A stretch of DNA of 64,000 bases, from positions 342,232-406,231 of the forward strand of contig NZ_JAQYUS010000003.1 in NCBI RefSeq assembly GCF_030686865.1, written 5' to 3'. Positions 1 to 9,290 of this stretch are shown here, piece after piece. The position numbers and the translations under genes are program-made. The notes under the pieces were generated by a model, which did not search any database, was not told the origin of the DNA, and was given only the letters and a program-made list of their open reading frames with translations. Origin of the DNA: Kaistella sp. SH40-3 (GTDB lineage: Bacteria; Bacteroidota; Bacteroidia; Flavobacteriales; Weeksellaceae). Position 1 is the stretch's first letter. Each line of letters opens with the position of its first letter.

Positions 1-14
1 CCCTATTCATAATA

Positions 15-1037
15 TTATTTTTGGTGCGTTCTTAATTCTTCATTTACATAATCAAGAGTCAAAAGTAATTCTTTCAAATCTTCAACATTCAATCTTTTGG
101 TGTTATCTGAATTATATTCACCTTCTAACTTAACATTCGCCTCTTTTTGAACATATTTTGTGTAGTTTAAATCTCTAAAATCAGCTGGTACTCTATAGAA
201 ATCACCTAAATTTTCAGCTTTTGCCATTTCCTCTGTTGAGCATAAAGTTTCGTACATTTTTTCCCCATGTCGTGCTCCTATAATTTTTATCTCATTATCC
301 GCATTAAAAAGCTCTTTTAAGGCTTGGGCTAAAACTTCAACTGTGGCTGCTGGAGACTTTTGAACAAAAATATCTCCAGGTTGTCCATTTAAAAAAGCAA
401 ACATAACCAATGCCACGGAATCATCTAACGACATCATGAATCGGGTCATATTAGGATCTGTAACAGTAAGAGGAGCTCTCTCCTTAATCTGTTTAATAAA
501 CAACGGAATGATAGATCCTCGTGATGCCATCACATTTCCATATCTTGTAGCTGTATAAATAGCACCAATATCTTTTACCCTAGGATCTCTAGCTTTTGCA
601 ATAGAAATTTTCTCCATCATCGCTTTTGAAATACCCATTGCATTTATAGGATAAACAGCTTTATCTGTACTCAAAACCACGACTCTTGAAACTTTGTTTC
701 TTGCCGCAGCTTCCAATACATTTTCTGCCCCTAGAATATTAGTTTGAACTGCTTGCATAGGATAAAATTCGCATGATGGAACTTGCTTAAGTGCAGCAGC
801 ATGAAATACAAAATCAACATCCATCATTGCCTGATTGATATCATTAAAATTTCTAATATCCCCAATAACAAAATTAAGCTTATCATTTTTGTATTCAATA
901 CGCATATCCTCTTGTTTTTTCTCGTCCCTAGAAAAAATACGTATTTCTTTTAACTCAGAATCTAAAAAACCTTTCAACATGGCATTGCCAAATGATCCAG
1001 TTCCGCCAGTAATTAATAAAGTTTTATCTTTAAACAT
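15..1037 (-). CDS. CapE/FnlA-like NDP-sugar 4,6-dehydratase/5-epimerase
   Basis: A 340-residue soluble short-chain dehydrogenase of the polysaccharide biosynthesis family. The N-terminal nucleotide-binding motif TGGTGSFG is at about residues 10-17, and the active-site stretch STDKAVYPINAMGISK is near residues 123-138, with Met where classical SDRs have the catalytic Tyr. The family (CapE, FnlA, WbjB) converts UDP-GlcNAc to a 4-keto-6-deoxy hexose with C5 inversion, the first step towards UDP-FucNAc-type sugars. It is the last gene of the operon inside the window, 7 bp after the cupin gene. The partners expected for this pathway (a reductase and a 2-epimerase) would lie beyond the left edge. 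It starts at ATG and ends with TAA, so it is complete. Family assignment is strong; the exact sugar product is inferred. Confidence 0.88.
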   Translation of the reverse strand: MFKDKTLLITGGTGSFGNAMLKGFLDSELKEIRIFSRDEKKQEDMRIEYKNDKLNFVIGDIRNFNDINQAMMDVDFVFHAAALKQVPSCEFYPMQAVQTNILGAENVLEAAARNKVSRVVVLSTDKAVYPINAMGISKAMMEKISIAKARDPRVKDIGAIYTATRYGNVMASRGSIIPLFIKQIKERAPLTVTDPNMTRFMMSLDDSVALVMFAFLNGQPGDIFVQKSPAATVEVLAQALKELFNADNEIKIIGARHGEKMYETLCSTEEMAKAENLGDFYRVPADFRDLNYTKYVQKEANVKLEGEYNSDNTKRLNVEDLKELLLTLDYVNEELRTHQK

Positions 1038-1044
1038 AATTTAT

Positions 1045-1386
1045 TTATGATCTATTATAATCATCTTCTATTCTAACAATATCATCCTCACCAAAGTAGG
1101 TACCGTACTGCACCTCAATAAAAACCACTGCTTCGGAGGTCTTATTTTCGATACGGTGGTGGGCTCCTTGAGGAATTTGGGCTACTTCCCCTGCAACATA
1201 ATCTTTAATTTCATCATCGATGGTAATGGTACCAATCCCTGATACGATCGTCCAAACTTCCGCTCTTTTATGATGATATTGCAAAGATAATCTCCCTCCT
1301 GAGTTAACCTGAATTCTTTTTACTTTATGGGTCGGTGCATCTTCTAATACCCAGTATTCTCCCCAAGGTCTGATATCGTGTTCCAT
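1045..1386 (-). CDS. stand-alone cupin, phosphomannose isomerase type II C-terminal domain
   Basis: A 113-residue single-domain cupin that matches only the C-terminal isomerase half of ManC/AlgA-type bifunctional enzymes. Visible hallmarks are RPWGEYWVLE at the N-terminus, the metal-site region SLQYHHKRAEVW near residues 34-45, PQGAHHRIEN near 72-81, and the terminal EVQYGTYFGEDDIVRIED. No mannose-1-phosphate guanylyltransferase domain is fused or adjacent. In the family this fold isomerises fructose-6-phosphate and mannose-6-phosphate; short stand-alone versions in polysaccharide loci are often annotated this way without biochemical proof. It lies 6 bp after the Wzc-like gene and 7 bp before the CapE-like gene, so it is co-transcribed. 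It may supply mannose precursors or act on another sugar. Confidence 0.8.
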   Translation of the reverse strand: MEHDIRPWGEYWVLEDAPTHKVKRIQVNSGGRLSLQYHHKRAEVWTIVSGIGTITIDDEIKDYVAGEVAQIPQGAHHRIENKTSEAVVFIEVQYGTYFGEDDIVRIEDDYNRS

Positions 1387-1392
1387 AAGTAT

Positions 1393-3753
1393 TTAAAATT
1401 TATCTTTTAATTTTTCGAAAAAACTTTTTTCCGTAGCAGAGTACCCATATCCATATTTATTTCCGTATCCAAAATAATCTTTTCTTACATCATTCAGCAC
1501 GAATCCTACATTTTTAATCCTATTGCCTGTAATCTGCTTATTAGCAAATTCAATCAATTCTTTTTCAGTGTGACCAGAACGAACGACATACAATGTAGCA
1601 TCCGCTAATTCAGCAAACAAGAAGGTATCGGTCACCAGCAACAATGGTGCGGTATCTACGATAACATAATCGTACAATGGTTTCACCTCTTCTAGCAACT
1701 GCTCATATCGACCACTGGACAATAGTTCTGTCGGATTCGGAGGAATACTTCCTGAATAAATCACATCGCATTGCGTATTAAAACTGGATACATGCACAAT
1801 ATCCTGTAATTGCGTTTCGTAATCATGCAAATATTCAGTTAGTCCTGCTAAACCTCTTCTGGCAGGATTATAGCGTTGAAGTTGTGGATTCCTTATATCA
1901 GAACCTATGATCAGTACTTTATTTCTACCATTCGCCAAAGTAAGTGCTAAATTAACAGAAACAAACGTTTTACCTTCACCTTTCACTGAGGAAGACACAA
2001 ATACAATCTTCCCTTTTTCTTTCTTAGGAAGCATAAAATTCATGTTGGTAATAATAATCCGGAACGCTTCGGCCATTGGTGATAAATCATTCACTTCTAC
2101 CAACTCACTCTGTCCTTTCGTTAAACTTGGCAATTCACCTAAAACTGGGGTTGTCGAAAGTTTTTCTAAATCATGTTTAGAGCGGAGTTTATTATTAAAT
2201 AATTCTTGTAGGTAGATATAAATAAAAGGTAACAACATACCAAACAAAAGAGTTACACCCAAAAGAAAAAACTTTTTCGGAGAAACAGGCTTATCAGAAG
2301 GATATGCATAATCCACAATTTTCGCCTTCGGTGTAGTATTTGCTAGAAGAATAGCATTTTCTTCTCTTTTTTGTAACAATATCAAATATAGGTTTTCTTT
2401 AATAGATTGCTGTCGCTCAATATTTCTAAACATTTTTTCCCATGAAGGAACTTTTCTAATTTTAGAGTTTAATATATTCTGCTCATTCAGCATCTGATTT
2501 TTCACCTCGTTCAAACTTGCGCGATTTTTAATCAGATTATCCATAATAGCAGCTCTTACATTCGAAATCTGTTTTGTAACTTCGATAACAGAAGGGTTTT
2601 GCGGTGTCGCATTTTCTAGCAAACGATTTCTCTGCATCACCAATTCGTTATAAGTAGTAATATTGGCAGATGCGGTAGGATTACTTAGTCCAACTGTTGA
2701 AGGAAGGACTTGATTTGAACCTTGTTTTGACATATAACTTATAAGGTCATTGCTAATTGACAATTGAGTTTCTGCGTCCAATAGTCTGGCTCTTGTAGCT
2801 GCCGATGTCCCAAGATTCAATTGTGTTTCGGTAGCGATATCAGTTATTTGATTTGATGTTTTAAAATTCTCTTTCTGCGCTTCAACATCACCTAATTCAC
2901 GAGAAATAATAGAAAGTCTTTCATCAATAAAATCCTTTGTTTTTTTTGATTCTAAATTTTTATCTAAAATAGCATCATTATTGTATACATTAACTAATGT
3001 ATTCACAATTGCCTTTCCTTTATCAATGTTAGGATAATTAATATTTATCCCAATAACAGTAGCTTCTTTGTCAACTAATTTTATATCAATAATTTTCTGC
3101 AAATCAATTACGACTTTGTCAATAGGAGCAAATACAACATATAATTCATTCAAATTTTTAAATTCTGAATTTTTATACGTGGGATTTTTTGTTAACATCA
3201 AATTTGCGAATGGCAAATTGATCGTCTTATTATATGTAGATGTTATAGTATTTTCTAAATTTTCTGATGAAAGTAAGACTTTATCACCATTTAGCTGCAC
3301 TTTGACGGGCTCGATTTTAAAGTCATCGGGCACTTTTTTTTCAGAAATCACCCTCACCAAAAAAGGTGCTGAATTTTCATATAATTCTGTAGCCCTTAAA
3401 CCTTTTTTTGAGTAAACAGCATTTTGAATGTTTAATCTTTGAACGACCTCTTTTGTTAGCTTTTTAGATTTTAAAAGTTCAATTTCATTATTAATGCCAC
3501 TATTTGCTCTACCACCAAAACTGGATAATTCAGACATCATTCCGAAATCTAACGGAGATTTTTTAACATCTCTAATCAACACCGTTGATGTGATCTCATA
3601 TGTAGGAGAAGTCTTTTTAATATATAAAACAAATAAAAAAAGTACTCCAATTACAGAGAATAAAAATAATTTCCATCTGTTTAAATAAGGTTTTATAAGT
3701 TCACTAAGATTTATATTTTCTGAAAGGTCTTCAGTATTATTAATTTGACTCAT
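1393..3753 (-). CDS. Wzc-like polysaccharide co-polymerase with C-terminal BY-kinase
   Basis: A 786-residue inner-membrane protein. It has an N-terminal Wzz domain with a first membrane helix at about residues 28-46, a long periplasmic part predicted to be helical/coiled coil (about 260-480), and a second helix near 495-515. A cytoplasmic bacterial tyrosine kinase domain follows, with Walker [10 protein letters not shown] (about 585-594), Walker A' [12 protein letters not shown] and Walker [11 protein letters not shown] (about 695-704). The C-terminal tail is a Tyr cluster ([12 protein letters not shown], about 758-769), the expected autophosphorylation site. Proteins of this kind control chain length and export of capsule or exopolysaccharide together with a Wza-type outer-membrane lipoprotein, encoded here by the gene immediately upstream in the operon. 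Kinase and anchor are fused, as usual in Gram-negative bacteria. Confidence 0.92.
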   Translation of the reverse strand: MSQINNTEDLSENINLSELIKPYLNRWKLFLFSVIGVLFLFVLYIKKTSPTYEITSTVLIRDVKKSPLDFGMMSELSSFGGRANSGINNEIELLKSKKLTKEVVQRLNIQNAVYSKKGLRATELYENSAPFLVRVISEKKVPDDFKIEPVKVQLNGDKVLLSSENLENTITSTYNKTINLPFANLMLTKNPTYKNSEFKNLNELYVVFAPIDKVVIDLQKIIDIKLVDKEATVIGININYPNIDKGKAIVNTLVNVYNNDAILDKNLESKKTKDFIDERLSIISRELGDVEAQKENFKTSNQITDIATETQLNLGTSAATRARLLDAETQLSISNDLISYMSKQGSNQVLPSTVGLSNPTASANITTYNELVMQRNRLLENATPQNPSVIEVTKQISNVRAAIMDNLIKNRASLNEVKNQMLNEQNILNSKIRKVPSWEKMFRNIERQQSIKENLYLILLQKREENAILLANTTPKAKIVDYAYPSDKPVSPKKFFLLGVTLLFGMLLPFIYIYLQELFNNKLRSKHDLEKLSTTPVLGELPSLTKGQSELVEVNDLSPMAEAFRIIITNMNFMLPKKEKGKIVFVSSSVKGEGKTFVSVNLALTLANGRNKVLIIGSDIRNPQLQRYNPARRGLAGLTEYLHDYETQLQDIVHVSSFNTQCDVIYSGSIPPNPTELLSSGRYEQLLEEVKPLYDYVIVDTAPLLLVTDTFLFAELADATLYVVRSGHTEKELIEFANKQITGNRIKNVGFVLNDVRKDYFGYGNKYGYGYSATEKSFFEKLKDKF

Positions 3754-3770
3754 CTGATAAATTATAAAAA

Positions 3771-4511
3771 CTATTTAAATATTGTAATGAAAATCCCCGC
3801 CAATCCAATCACCATACCTGCTACTGCCATATAAATCCCTGTATTCGGATCTTGGCGTGCTATTTTCTCTTTATTTTCATTTGCAGAAACATAGATTACA
3901 TCGTTCTGCTTAAGCTGAAAATAAGGGGAGTTAATGAAATTCGCATCCATCAAATTAATTCTTGCCTTTTCGATAGTACCATTAACATTTCTCACAAGAA
4001 GAATATCATCTCTTTTAGCATACATCGTTACATCACCTACTAAACCCAATGCATTCAGCAAAGTAGTTTGTCCTTCGGGAATAGAAATTTGTCCTGGACG
4101 TGCAACTTCTCCCAAGAAAGTCACTTTGAAGTTGGCCAATTTTACAGAAACAGTAGGATTCTTAATATAGTGAGTAAGATCTCCTGTAAATTCTTTACGG
4201 AATTCTTCCAGTGTTTTTCCTTCTACCGACAATTTCCCAAGAACAGGGAAATCAATATTTCCATCAGAATCTACCAAATATACTTTTTCTGTATTGTTAA
4301 AGGGTTTTACGACCTCCATATTTTCAGCACTCACAAAAACAACCAACTGATCTCCTTTCTGGATAGTGTTTAAGGCGTTTTTTAGAGACGTTTCAGTAGC
4401 AACCTGCTCCACATTTTGCATGTAATTCAGTTCACTTGCTTTTTCCTTGGTTTTACAAGAAGTAAGGGTAAGGACTATTAAAAAAAGAAGACCAAATGTA
4501 TTTTTATTCAT
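3771..4511 (-). CDS. Wza-like polysaccharide export lipoprotein
   Basis: A 246-residue outer-membrane polysaccharide export protein. The signal peptide ends in a lipobox with Cys19 (LTSC), so it should be lipidated. A poly-export domain covers about residues 45-125 ([49 protein letters not shown] in pieces), followed by one SLBB-type region to about residue 215. A hydrophobic C-terminal segment ([19 protein letters not shown]) probably forms the membrane-spanning helix. It is shorter than E. coli Wza (about 380 aa), which is typical of the Bacteroidetes form with fewer SLBB repeats. It precedes the Wzc-like gene by 17 bp, and a promoter-like box lies upstream of it within the operon. Confidence 0.9.
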   Translation of the reverse strand: MNKNTFGLLFLIVLTLTSCKTKEKASELNYMQNVEQVATETSLKNALNTIQKGDQLVVFVSAENMEVVKPFNNTEKVYLVDSDGNIDFPVLGKLSVEGKTLEEFRKEFTGDLTHYIKNPTVSVKLANFKVTFLGEVARPGQISIPEGQTTLLNALGLVGDVTMYAKRDDILLVRNVNGTIEKARINLMDANFINSPYFQLKQNDVIYVSANENKEKIARQDPNTGIYMAVAGMVIGLAGIFITIFK

Positions 4512-4536
4512 GAGTACCGTTTAAATGTAAAGTTTG

Positions 4537-4544
4537 CAAATATA
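4537..4544 (-). promoter_or_regulatory. putative internal promoter, -7 box
   Basis: On the minus strand this reads TATATTTG, matching the Bacteroidetes -7 consensus TAnnTTTG, 26 nt before the ATG of the Wza-like gene. It could give export genes their own transcription within the operon. No clear -33 box was seen. Confidence 0.45.
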
Positions 4545-4554
4545 CAATTCTATA

Positions 4555-6495
4555 TTACTTATCCAAAAGTTCGTAAACAGAATTGTTGCTTTTGAATTCT
4601 GGGACGATTTCTTTTAAAATCTGTACGACTTCAACTTTTTCTCTCCTCAATGCAGCTTTAACAATATGGTTACAATATTTTTCGATGCGAACATAATCCA
4701 TGACCGGATCTTTAGAAATCAGGATTTTTTCATGATGAGTCTGCATTGTGGTGGCATCGTCACTTAAAAGTTCTTCATACAATTTCTCTCCCGGACGTAA
4801 GCCCGTGTAAACAATTCGAATATCAACATGAGGTTCAAGCCCCGAAAGTTTAATCATCCGGTGTGCCAAGTCCACAATCTTCACTGGCTCGCCCATATCA
4901 AAAACATAGATCTCACCACCTTGACCCATGGTTCCCGCTTGTAGAACTAAATCACAAGCCTCAGGAATCGTCATGAAATAGCGGGTAATATCTGGATGGG
5001 TAATTGTTATCGGACCTCCCTTTTCGATTTGCTTTTTAAAGTGTGGAATTACAGACCCATTAGAACCTAAAACATTTCCGAAACGGGTGGTTATAAATTT
5101 AGTAACATTATTTTCAGTATCCTGAAGGGCTTGCACAAAAAGTTCAGCTGTTCTTTTAGAGGCTCCCATCACATTCGTCGGCTTCACTGCCTTATCGGTA
5201 GAAACCATTACAAAACGGTTTACTTTATATTGAGAAGCTAATGTAGCCAAATTTTTTGTCCCTAATATATTCACTAGGATTGCTTCATGTGGATTTTCTT
5301 CAATCAAAGGAACATGTTTATAGGCAGCAGCATGGTAAACCATAGAAAAATGGTATTTCTGAAAGAGAGGCTCAACACGATGCCTGTTAGAAATATCAGC
5401 CAAAACAAACTTAAAAGAAATCATTGGGAAAGTATTTCTCATTTCCATCTCGATTTCATAAAGTGGTGTTTCTGCCTGATCCAAAACCACGATTAATGTG
5501 GGATTAAATAAGGCAACCTGTCTTACAATTTCACTACCAATAGAGCCTGCACCACCAGTAATAAGAATGGTTTTATTATGATGCCTTTGCTTTACATCTT
5601 CGTTTTCTATTTTAATAGGCTTACGGTTTAGTAAATCTTCTATCTGTAACGTTTTTATAGTCGCTTCCTGGTCGTTACTTTGCAGTTTTTGCAAAGAAGG
5701 TGCTTTAAAGATTTGCAAGTCCTTTTCGAGAAATAAATTAACCCAATAATTTATTTCATCCTTGGTCATCAATTCACTCATGATCAATACCCCATCTAAG
5801 ACTAAATCCTCTTTGGAGTTTTTCTCAATTTTTTCCTTTGTGTAAATAGGTTTGCCTAATAAACTCGCTCTTTGAGAATCATGTCGCTGTGTCAAAAAAC
5901 CGACTACCAGATAGGGCAAATTTGGATTATCTAATACTGCACGTGCTATCGCTACAGACTGCTCATCAATACCTAATACTAAGATTCTTTTGCGCGAAGC
6001 ACTTCTTCTAAACTCCCGGGCAAAGTGAAAAAACTCCTTTACAACCAACCGGAATAAAAACAGCAACATAAAAGAAGCAGTAAAAAAAATCACGAGAAAA
6101 GGCACCGACATATAGATTATCCGCTCACCAGTCTTTATATAATATAAAAAACTGATTGCACCGACGATAACAGTAGTGCTGAAAATTGCCAGAAATAATT
6201 TGAACAGATCAATAAAAGTGGAATGTCGAATAATCCCTGCGTAGGTTCGAAATGCAAACATAGAAATCACGCTGACTACCATAATCAGCAAAAAAATCAC
6301 ATTACCTTCTCGGAAAACAGGTGATGAACTAAAACTCAACTTTTCTATGATGTAACAGGAAAAGTAAATTGCCAATGCAACAAAACAAATATCGATAATC
6401 AGAATAACCCACCTGGGCAAATACCGAACATCTGAAATACTCATCAAATTATCACCACTATATATTTTTTTGTTTATGCTTCTACGAATATTCAT
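4555..6495 (-). CDS. membrane NDP-sugar 4,6-dehydratase (PglF/WbpM/CapD type)
   Basis: A 646-residue protein with about four N-terminal membrane helices (roughly residues 30-160), a CoA-binding-like Rossmann region (about 165-290) and a C-terminal SDR domain. The SDR domain has TGGAGSIGSE near residues 307-316, STDKAVKPTNVMGASK near 427-442 and the late motif GLRPGEKLYEELL. The catalytic Tyr position is Met (NVMGASK), as in PglF-like retaining dehydratases. The expected reaction is UDP-GlcNAc to UDP-4-keto-6-deoxy-GlcNAc at the inner membrane. The aminotransferase, acetyltransferase and phosphoglycosyltransferase needed to continue to diacetylbacillosamine precede it in the same transcript. 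A second in-frame Met at residue 18 is an alternative start, but the first ATG keeps a basic leader and is preferred. Confidence 0.9.
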   Translation of the reverse strand: MNIRRSINKKIYSGDNLMSISDVRYLPRWVILIIDICFVALAIYFSCYIIEKLSFSSSPVFREGNVIFLLIMVVSVISMFAFRTYAGIIRHSTFIDLFKLFLAIFSTTVIVGAISFLYYIKTGERIIYMSVPFLVIFFTASFMLLFLFRLVVKEFFHFAREFRRSASRKRILVLGIDEQSVAIARAVLDNPNLPYLVVGFLTQRHDSQRASLLGKPIYTKEKIEKNSKEDLVLDGVLIMSELMTKDEINYWVNLFLEKDLQIFKAPSLQKLQSNDQEATIKTLQIEDLLNRKPIKIENEDVKQRHHNKTILITGGAGSIGSEIVRQVALFNPTLIVVLDQAETPLYEIEMEMRNTFPMISFKFVLADISNRHRVEPLFQKYHFSMVYHAAAYKHVPLIEENPHEAILVNILGTKNLATLASQYKVNRFVMVSTDKAVKPTNVMGASKRTAELFVQALQDTENNVTKFITTRFGNVLGSNGSVIPHFKKQIEKGGPITITHPDITRYFMTIPEACDLVLQAGTMGQGGEIYVFDMGEPVKIVDLAHRMIKLSGLEPHVDIRIVYTGLRPGEKLYEELLSDDATTMQTHHEKILISKDPVMDYVRIEKYCNHIVKAALRREKVEVVQILKEIVPEFKSNNSVYELLDK

Positions 6496-6568
6496 TTTTA
6501 AATAATCAATTAAAATAAACGTTCATACTTCTACGATAGTTGTATCATTAGCTAATTTTAAGATTACG

Positions 6569-6576
6569 CAAATTTA
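6569..6576 (-). promoter_or_regulatory. putative promoter, -7 box, before the dehydratase gene
   Basis: The minus strand reads TAAATTTG (TAnnTTTG), 74 nt before the dehydratase ATG in the 116-bp gap that follows the aminotransferase gene. It suggests a secondary start within the operon. The assignment rests on the motif alone. Confidence 0.4.
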
Positions 6577-6611
6577 CAAATTTTATGCTAAATAGGTGAC
6601 ATTTTATATTA

Positions 6612-7739
6612 TTAAAGCATCTCATTAAAGACAGATTTAATTCTATCTTTATCGACATTTGTTAAATTGGAACCGGATGGTAAGCAAAGTCCTTTAAAAA
6701 ATAATTTTTCCGATAAGTCAGAGCCAAAATATGCGGCATTTTTGAAAACTGGCTGCAGATGCATGGGCTTCCAGATAGGACGTGTTTCTATATTTTTCTC
6801 AGTAAATTTCTGAATTAATGCTGCTCTGGTAATTTCAACCTGCGGAGAAAGACAAACTACACTTAACCAATGGTTGGAAAAATAATCAGAATTCGGCTCT
6901 GTGTGCAGCGTAAACATTTCACTGTTTTGAAACAAGTCTTTATAAAATTGATGGTTAGCGCGTCTTTGCGAAACACGTTCGTTTAAAGCTTCCATTTGTC
7001 CTCTGCCGATTCCTGCGCAAATATTACTCATACGGTAATTATACCCGATATTGGTATGCTCATAATGTGGCGCTTCATCTTTAGCTTGGGTTGACAGGAA
7101 AACGGCTTTATTTTTAAATTCTTTATTTTTTAGAATAAGACAGCCACCACCAGACGTTGTAATGATCTTATTGCCATTGAAACTTATAACCGCAAGATCA
7201 CCAAAAGTCCCACATTTCTGATTTTTATAACTACTTCCAAGCGCTTCGGCGCTGTCTTCAATAACTGGAATATCATAGCGTTTAGAAATCTCACTGATTT
7301 CTTCTGTCTTGTATGGCATTCCGTAAAGGCTAACGGTGATAATGGCTCTAGGTTTTTTACCTTTTGAAATCCCGAACTTAATCGCATCTTCTACGGCGTT
7401 CGGACAAAGATTCCAGGTATCCTTTTCGCTATCGACAAAAATCGGATGGGCTCCCATGTAAATAATTGGATTGGCAGAAGCGGAGAACGTCAAACTTTGG
7501 CAGATTACATAATCACCAGTTTCTACCCCTAATAAAATCAATGACATATGCAACGCAGCGGTACCAGAACTTAAAGCAGCCACATAAACATCTTCTCCTA
7601 AAAAGGCTTCCAGATCACTTTCAAGACCATTTACATTCGGTCCCAAAGGTGCAATCCAGTTCTCATCAAAAGCCTGCTGAATATATTTCATCTCACCTCC
7701 ACCCATGTGTGGGGACGAAAGCCATATTTTTTTATCCAT
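6612..7739 (-). CDS. DegT/DnrJ/EryC1/StrS sugar aminotransferase (PglE-like)
   Basis: A 375-residue PLP-dependent aminotransferase. The N-terminus LSSPHMGGGEMKYIQQAF and the GTAALH motif (about residues 61-66) are typical of the family. VIEDSAEALGSSY (about 156-168) carries the cofactor-contacting Asp, and SFNGNKIITTSGGG places the Schiff-base Lys at about residue 190. Members transfer an amino group from glutamate to 4-keto sugar nucleotides. Located between a NeuD/PglD-type acetyltransferase and a PglF-type dehydratase, it probably makes UDP-4-amino-4,6-dideoxy-GlcNAc. Its ATG overlaps the stop of the acetyltransferase gene, which implies translational coupling. Family call is certain; the substrate is inferred from context. 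Confidence 0.9.
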   Translation of the reverse strand: MDKKIWLSSPHMGGGEMKYIQQAFDENWIAPLGPNVNGLESDLEAFLGEDVYVAALSSGTAALHMSLILLGVETGDYVICQSLTFSASANPIIYMGAHPIFVDSEKDTWNLCPNAVEDAIKFGISKGKKPRAIITVSLYGMPYKTEEISEISKRYDIPVIEDSAEALGSSYKNQKCGTFGDLAVISFNGNKIITTSGGGCLILKNKEFKNKAVFLSTQAKDEAPHYEHTNIGYNYRMSNICAGIGRGQMEALNERVSQRRANHQFYKDLFQNSEMFTLHTEPNSDYFSNHWLSVVCLSPQVEITRAALIQKFTEKNIETRPIWKPMHLQPVFKNAAYFGSDLSEKLFFKGLCLPSGSNLTNVDKDRIKSVFNEML

Positions 7740-8350
7740 TATTTTTCTTCTCCAACAAATCTAACAATTCTTCCGGGATTTCCTACAACTACTGCATAAT
7801 CGGGAACATCTGTTAACACCACCGTACCAGCACCAACTATAGCATTCTCACCGACTGTAACCCCTTGAATGACATTGGCTCCTAAACCAATATGCGCTCC
7901 CTTTTTAATAAGGATATTGCCAGCCAGAGCAGCATTGGGTGAAATATGTACAAAATCCTCAATCACTGATTCATGTTCGATGACGCTTGCGGTATTGATG
8001 ATACAGTGCATGCCAATTTTCACTTCAGCATTTATGCAGACTTTCGGCATGATTACGGTGCCCTGCCCTATTTCAACAAAACGAGACACATAAGCACTGT
8101 GATGCTCCATAGTTTCAAATTCGCACCATTCTTTTATTTCATGGTAGATTTTCTCCCGGATCTTATTATCACCAACAGCGATAATAACTTTTTTATTTAG
8201 AAGAAGTTCTTTGGTCGGTAAAAATACTTCAAGATGGTGAGGGAAGGTGGCGGGTGGATGATCATCAACCAGATATTCCAACAATTGATTATTAGACAGA
8301 ATCAGATCATAAATCACCTTTGCCTGCCCTCTGGCGCCATACAATATCAT
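7739..8350 (-). CDS. NeuD/PglD-family sugar O/N-acetyltransferase
   Basis: A 203-residue protein. Residues 1-80 form a Rossmann-like substrate-binding domain beginning MILYGARGQAKVIYDLI, and a left-handed beta-helix of hexapeptide repeats runs from about residue 85 (VEIGQGTVIMPKVCINAEV onward, ILIKKGAHIGLGANVIQGVTV later). The helix ends with the conserved DVPDYAVVVGNPGRIV segment. The architecture matches PglD, which N-acetylates UDP-4-amino sugars with acetyl-CoA to give UDP-diacetylbacillosamine, and NeuD, which O-acetylates sialic acid. The adjacent PglE-like and PglC-like genes favour the PglD role. The ATG overlaps the previous gene's stop by 4 bp and the stop abuts the next ATG, so three genes are translationally coupled. 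Confidence 0.88.
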   Translation of the reverse strand: MILYGARGQAKVIYDLILSNNQLLEYLVDDHPPATFPHHLEVFLPTKELLLNKKVIIAVGDNKIREKIYHEIKEWCEFETMEHHSAYVSRFVEIGQGTVIMPKVCINAEVKIGMHCIINTASVIEHESVIEDFVHISPNAALAGNILIKKGAHIGLGANVIQGVTVGENAIVGAGTVVLTDVPDYAVVVGNPGRIVRFVGEEK

Positions 8351-8955
8351 GCTGCATTTCCTTTAAAAGCGTCCATGGTCATAAAGTTATTGGCATTCAC
8401 GCCATGTCTTCTCAGTACTTTTTCCAGAGTTACCAAAACTATTTTAGCATCGAGTTGTGCTGAAACTTTTTCAACATATTCTACATCAAATTGAAATTTC
8501 TCTTCCCAAGATAGTGCGTTGCGACCATTCACTTGTGCCCAGCCCGTAATTCCTGGTTTCACTGCATGTCGTCTTTTCTGTTCATCATTATACAATTCCA
8601 GATACTCTGGCAAGAGGGGTCTTGGTCCTATCAAACTCATTTCACCTTTTAAGACATTAATTAGTTGGGGGAGTTCATCCAGAGAGGTTTTACGCACCAC
8701 CTTCCCCATAAAGGTTAGGCGATGATAATCAGAAAGCAATATCCCATTTTCACATTTCATATCATTCATGGTTTTGAATTTGATGATATGAAATATAACC
8801 CCATTTTTACCCGGTCTTTTTTGTACAAAAAATGGATTTCCATTATTACAAATGCACAACAAAACCATGATTACCAGAAATACGGGTAGTAAAATCAACA
8901 GAAGAACACCTGCGATTACGAAGTCTGACAATGGTTTTATCGCGTTTCGATACAT
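8347..8955 (-). CDS. initiating sugar phosphotransferase (PglC-like monotopic PGT)
   Basis: A 202-residue bacterial sugar transferase. One hydrophobic segment at about residues 12-33 is the re-entrant/membrane anchor, followed by the family signatures FFVQKRPGKNG, FHIIKFKTM, SLDELPQLINVLKGEMSLIGPRPLLPEY and KPGITGWAQVNGRN. Such monotopic enzymes transfer a phospho-sugar from a UDP-sugar to undecaprenyl phosphate on the cytoplasmic face, starting repeat-unit assembly. The length is that of PglC rather than of the larger WcaJ/WbaP forms. Its association with PglD/E/F-like genes suggests phospho-diacetylbacillosamine as the first sugar. It ends in an N-acetyltransferase-linked ATGA overlap with the next gene. 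Confidence 0.92.
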   Translation of the reverse strand: MYRNAIKPLSDFVIAGVLLLILLPVFLVIMVLLCICNNGNPFFVQKRPGKNGVIFHIIKFKTMNDMKCENGILLSDYHRLTFMGKVVRKTSLDELPQLINVLKGEMSLIGPRPLLPEYLELYNDEQKRRHAVKPGITGWAQVNGRNALSWEEKFQFDVEYVEKVSAQLDAKIVLVTLEKVLRRHGVNANNFMTMDAFKGNAA

Positions 8956-9017
8956 GAATAAAATGCTATTTGGCTAAAAAACGTTTAGTAGGAAAACGTA
9001 TTTTAAAGGTTATTAGT

Positions 9018-9290
9018 TTAGGATAGCAAATTTCGTTTTCTGCGTGTTGTATAAACAATGATCCCTAAGGCGGTTATTAATAAGCCTGCGGCATATTGAT
9101 CAATAGGAACTGGAGCACCTGGATTACCTGGGTTTTTATTCGCAATTGGACCTTCATTTTTAGGATCCGCAGTTTCTCTGTTCGTATTTTCAAAGGCAGA
9201 TTGTGAATCATCATCAAAGCGATTCGTGTTATCCTGCGCAAAAACGATGGTAAAGAAACAGAAAAAAGTGAGAAGCAAAAATCTTTTCAT
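9018..9290 (-). CDS. small exported protein with PID-CTERM-like sorting signal
   Basis: A 90-residue protein. The N-terminal signal peptide (MKRFLLLTFFCFFTIVFAQ) is followed by a short hydrophilic, Asn/Asp-rich linker and then a tripartite C-terminus: a Pro-rich PGAPVPIDQY motif, one membrane helix (about residues 66-83) and a basic end (RRKRN). This motif-helix-basic order is that of PEP-CTERM/LPXTG-like sorting signals; I recall the P-I-D variant in Flavobacteria being called PID-CTERM. No exosortase gene is in the window. It is the first gene of the polysaccharide operon, 62 bp before the PGT, so it may be a substrate or accessory of polysaccharide assembly. Function is unknown. Confidence 0.72.
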   Translation of the reverse strand: MKRFLLLTFFCFFTIVFAQDNTNRFDDDSQSAFENTNRETADPKNEGPIANKNPGNPGAPVPIDQYAAGLLITALGIIVYTTRRKRNLLS

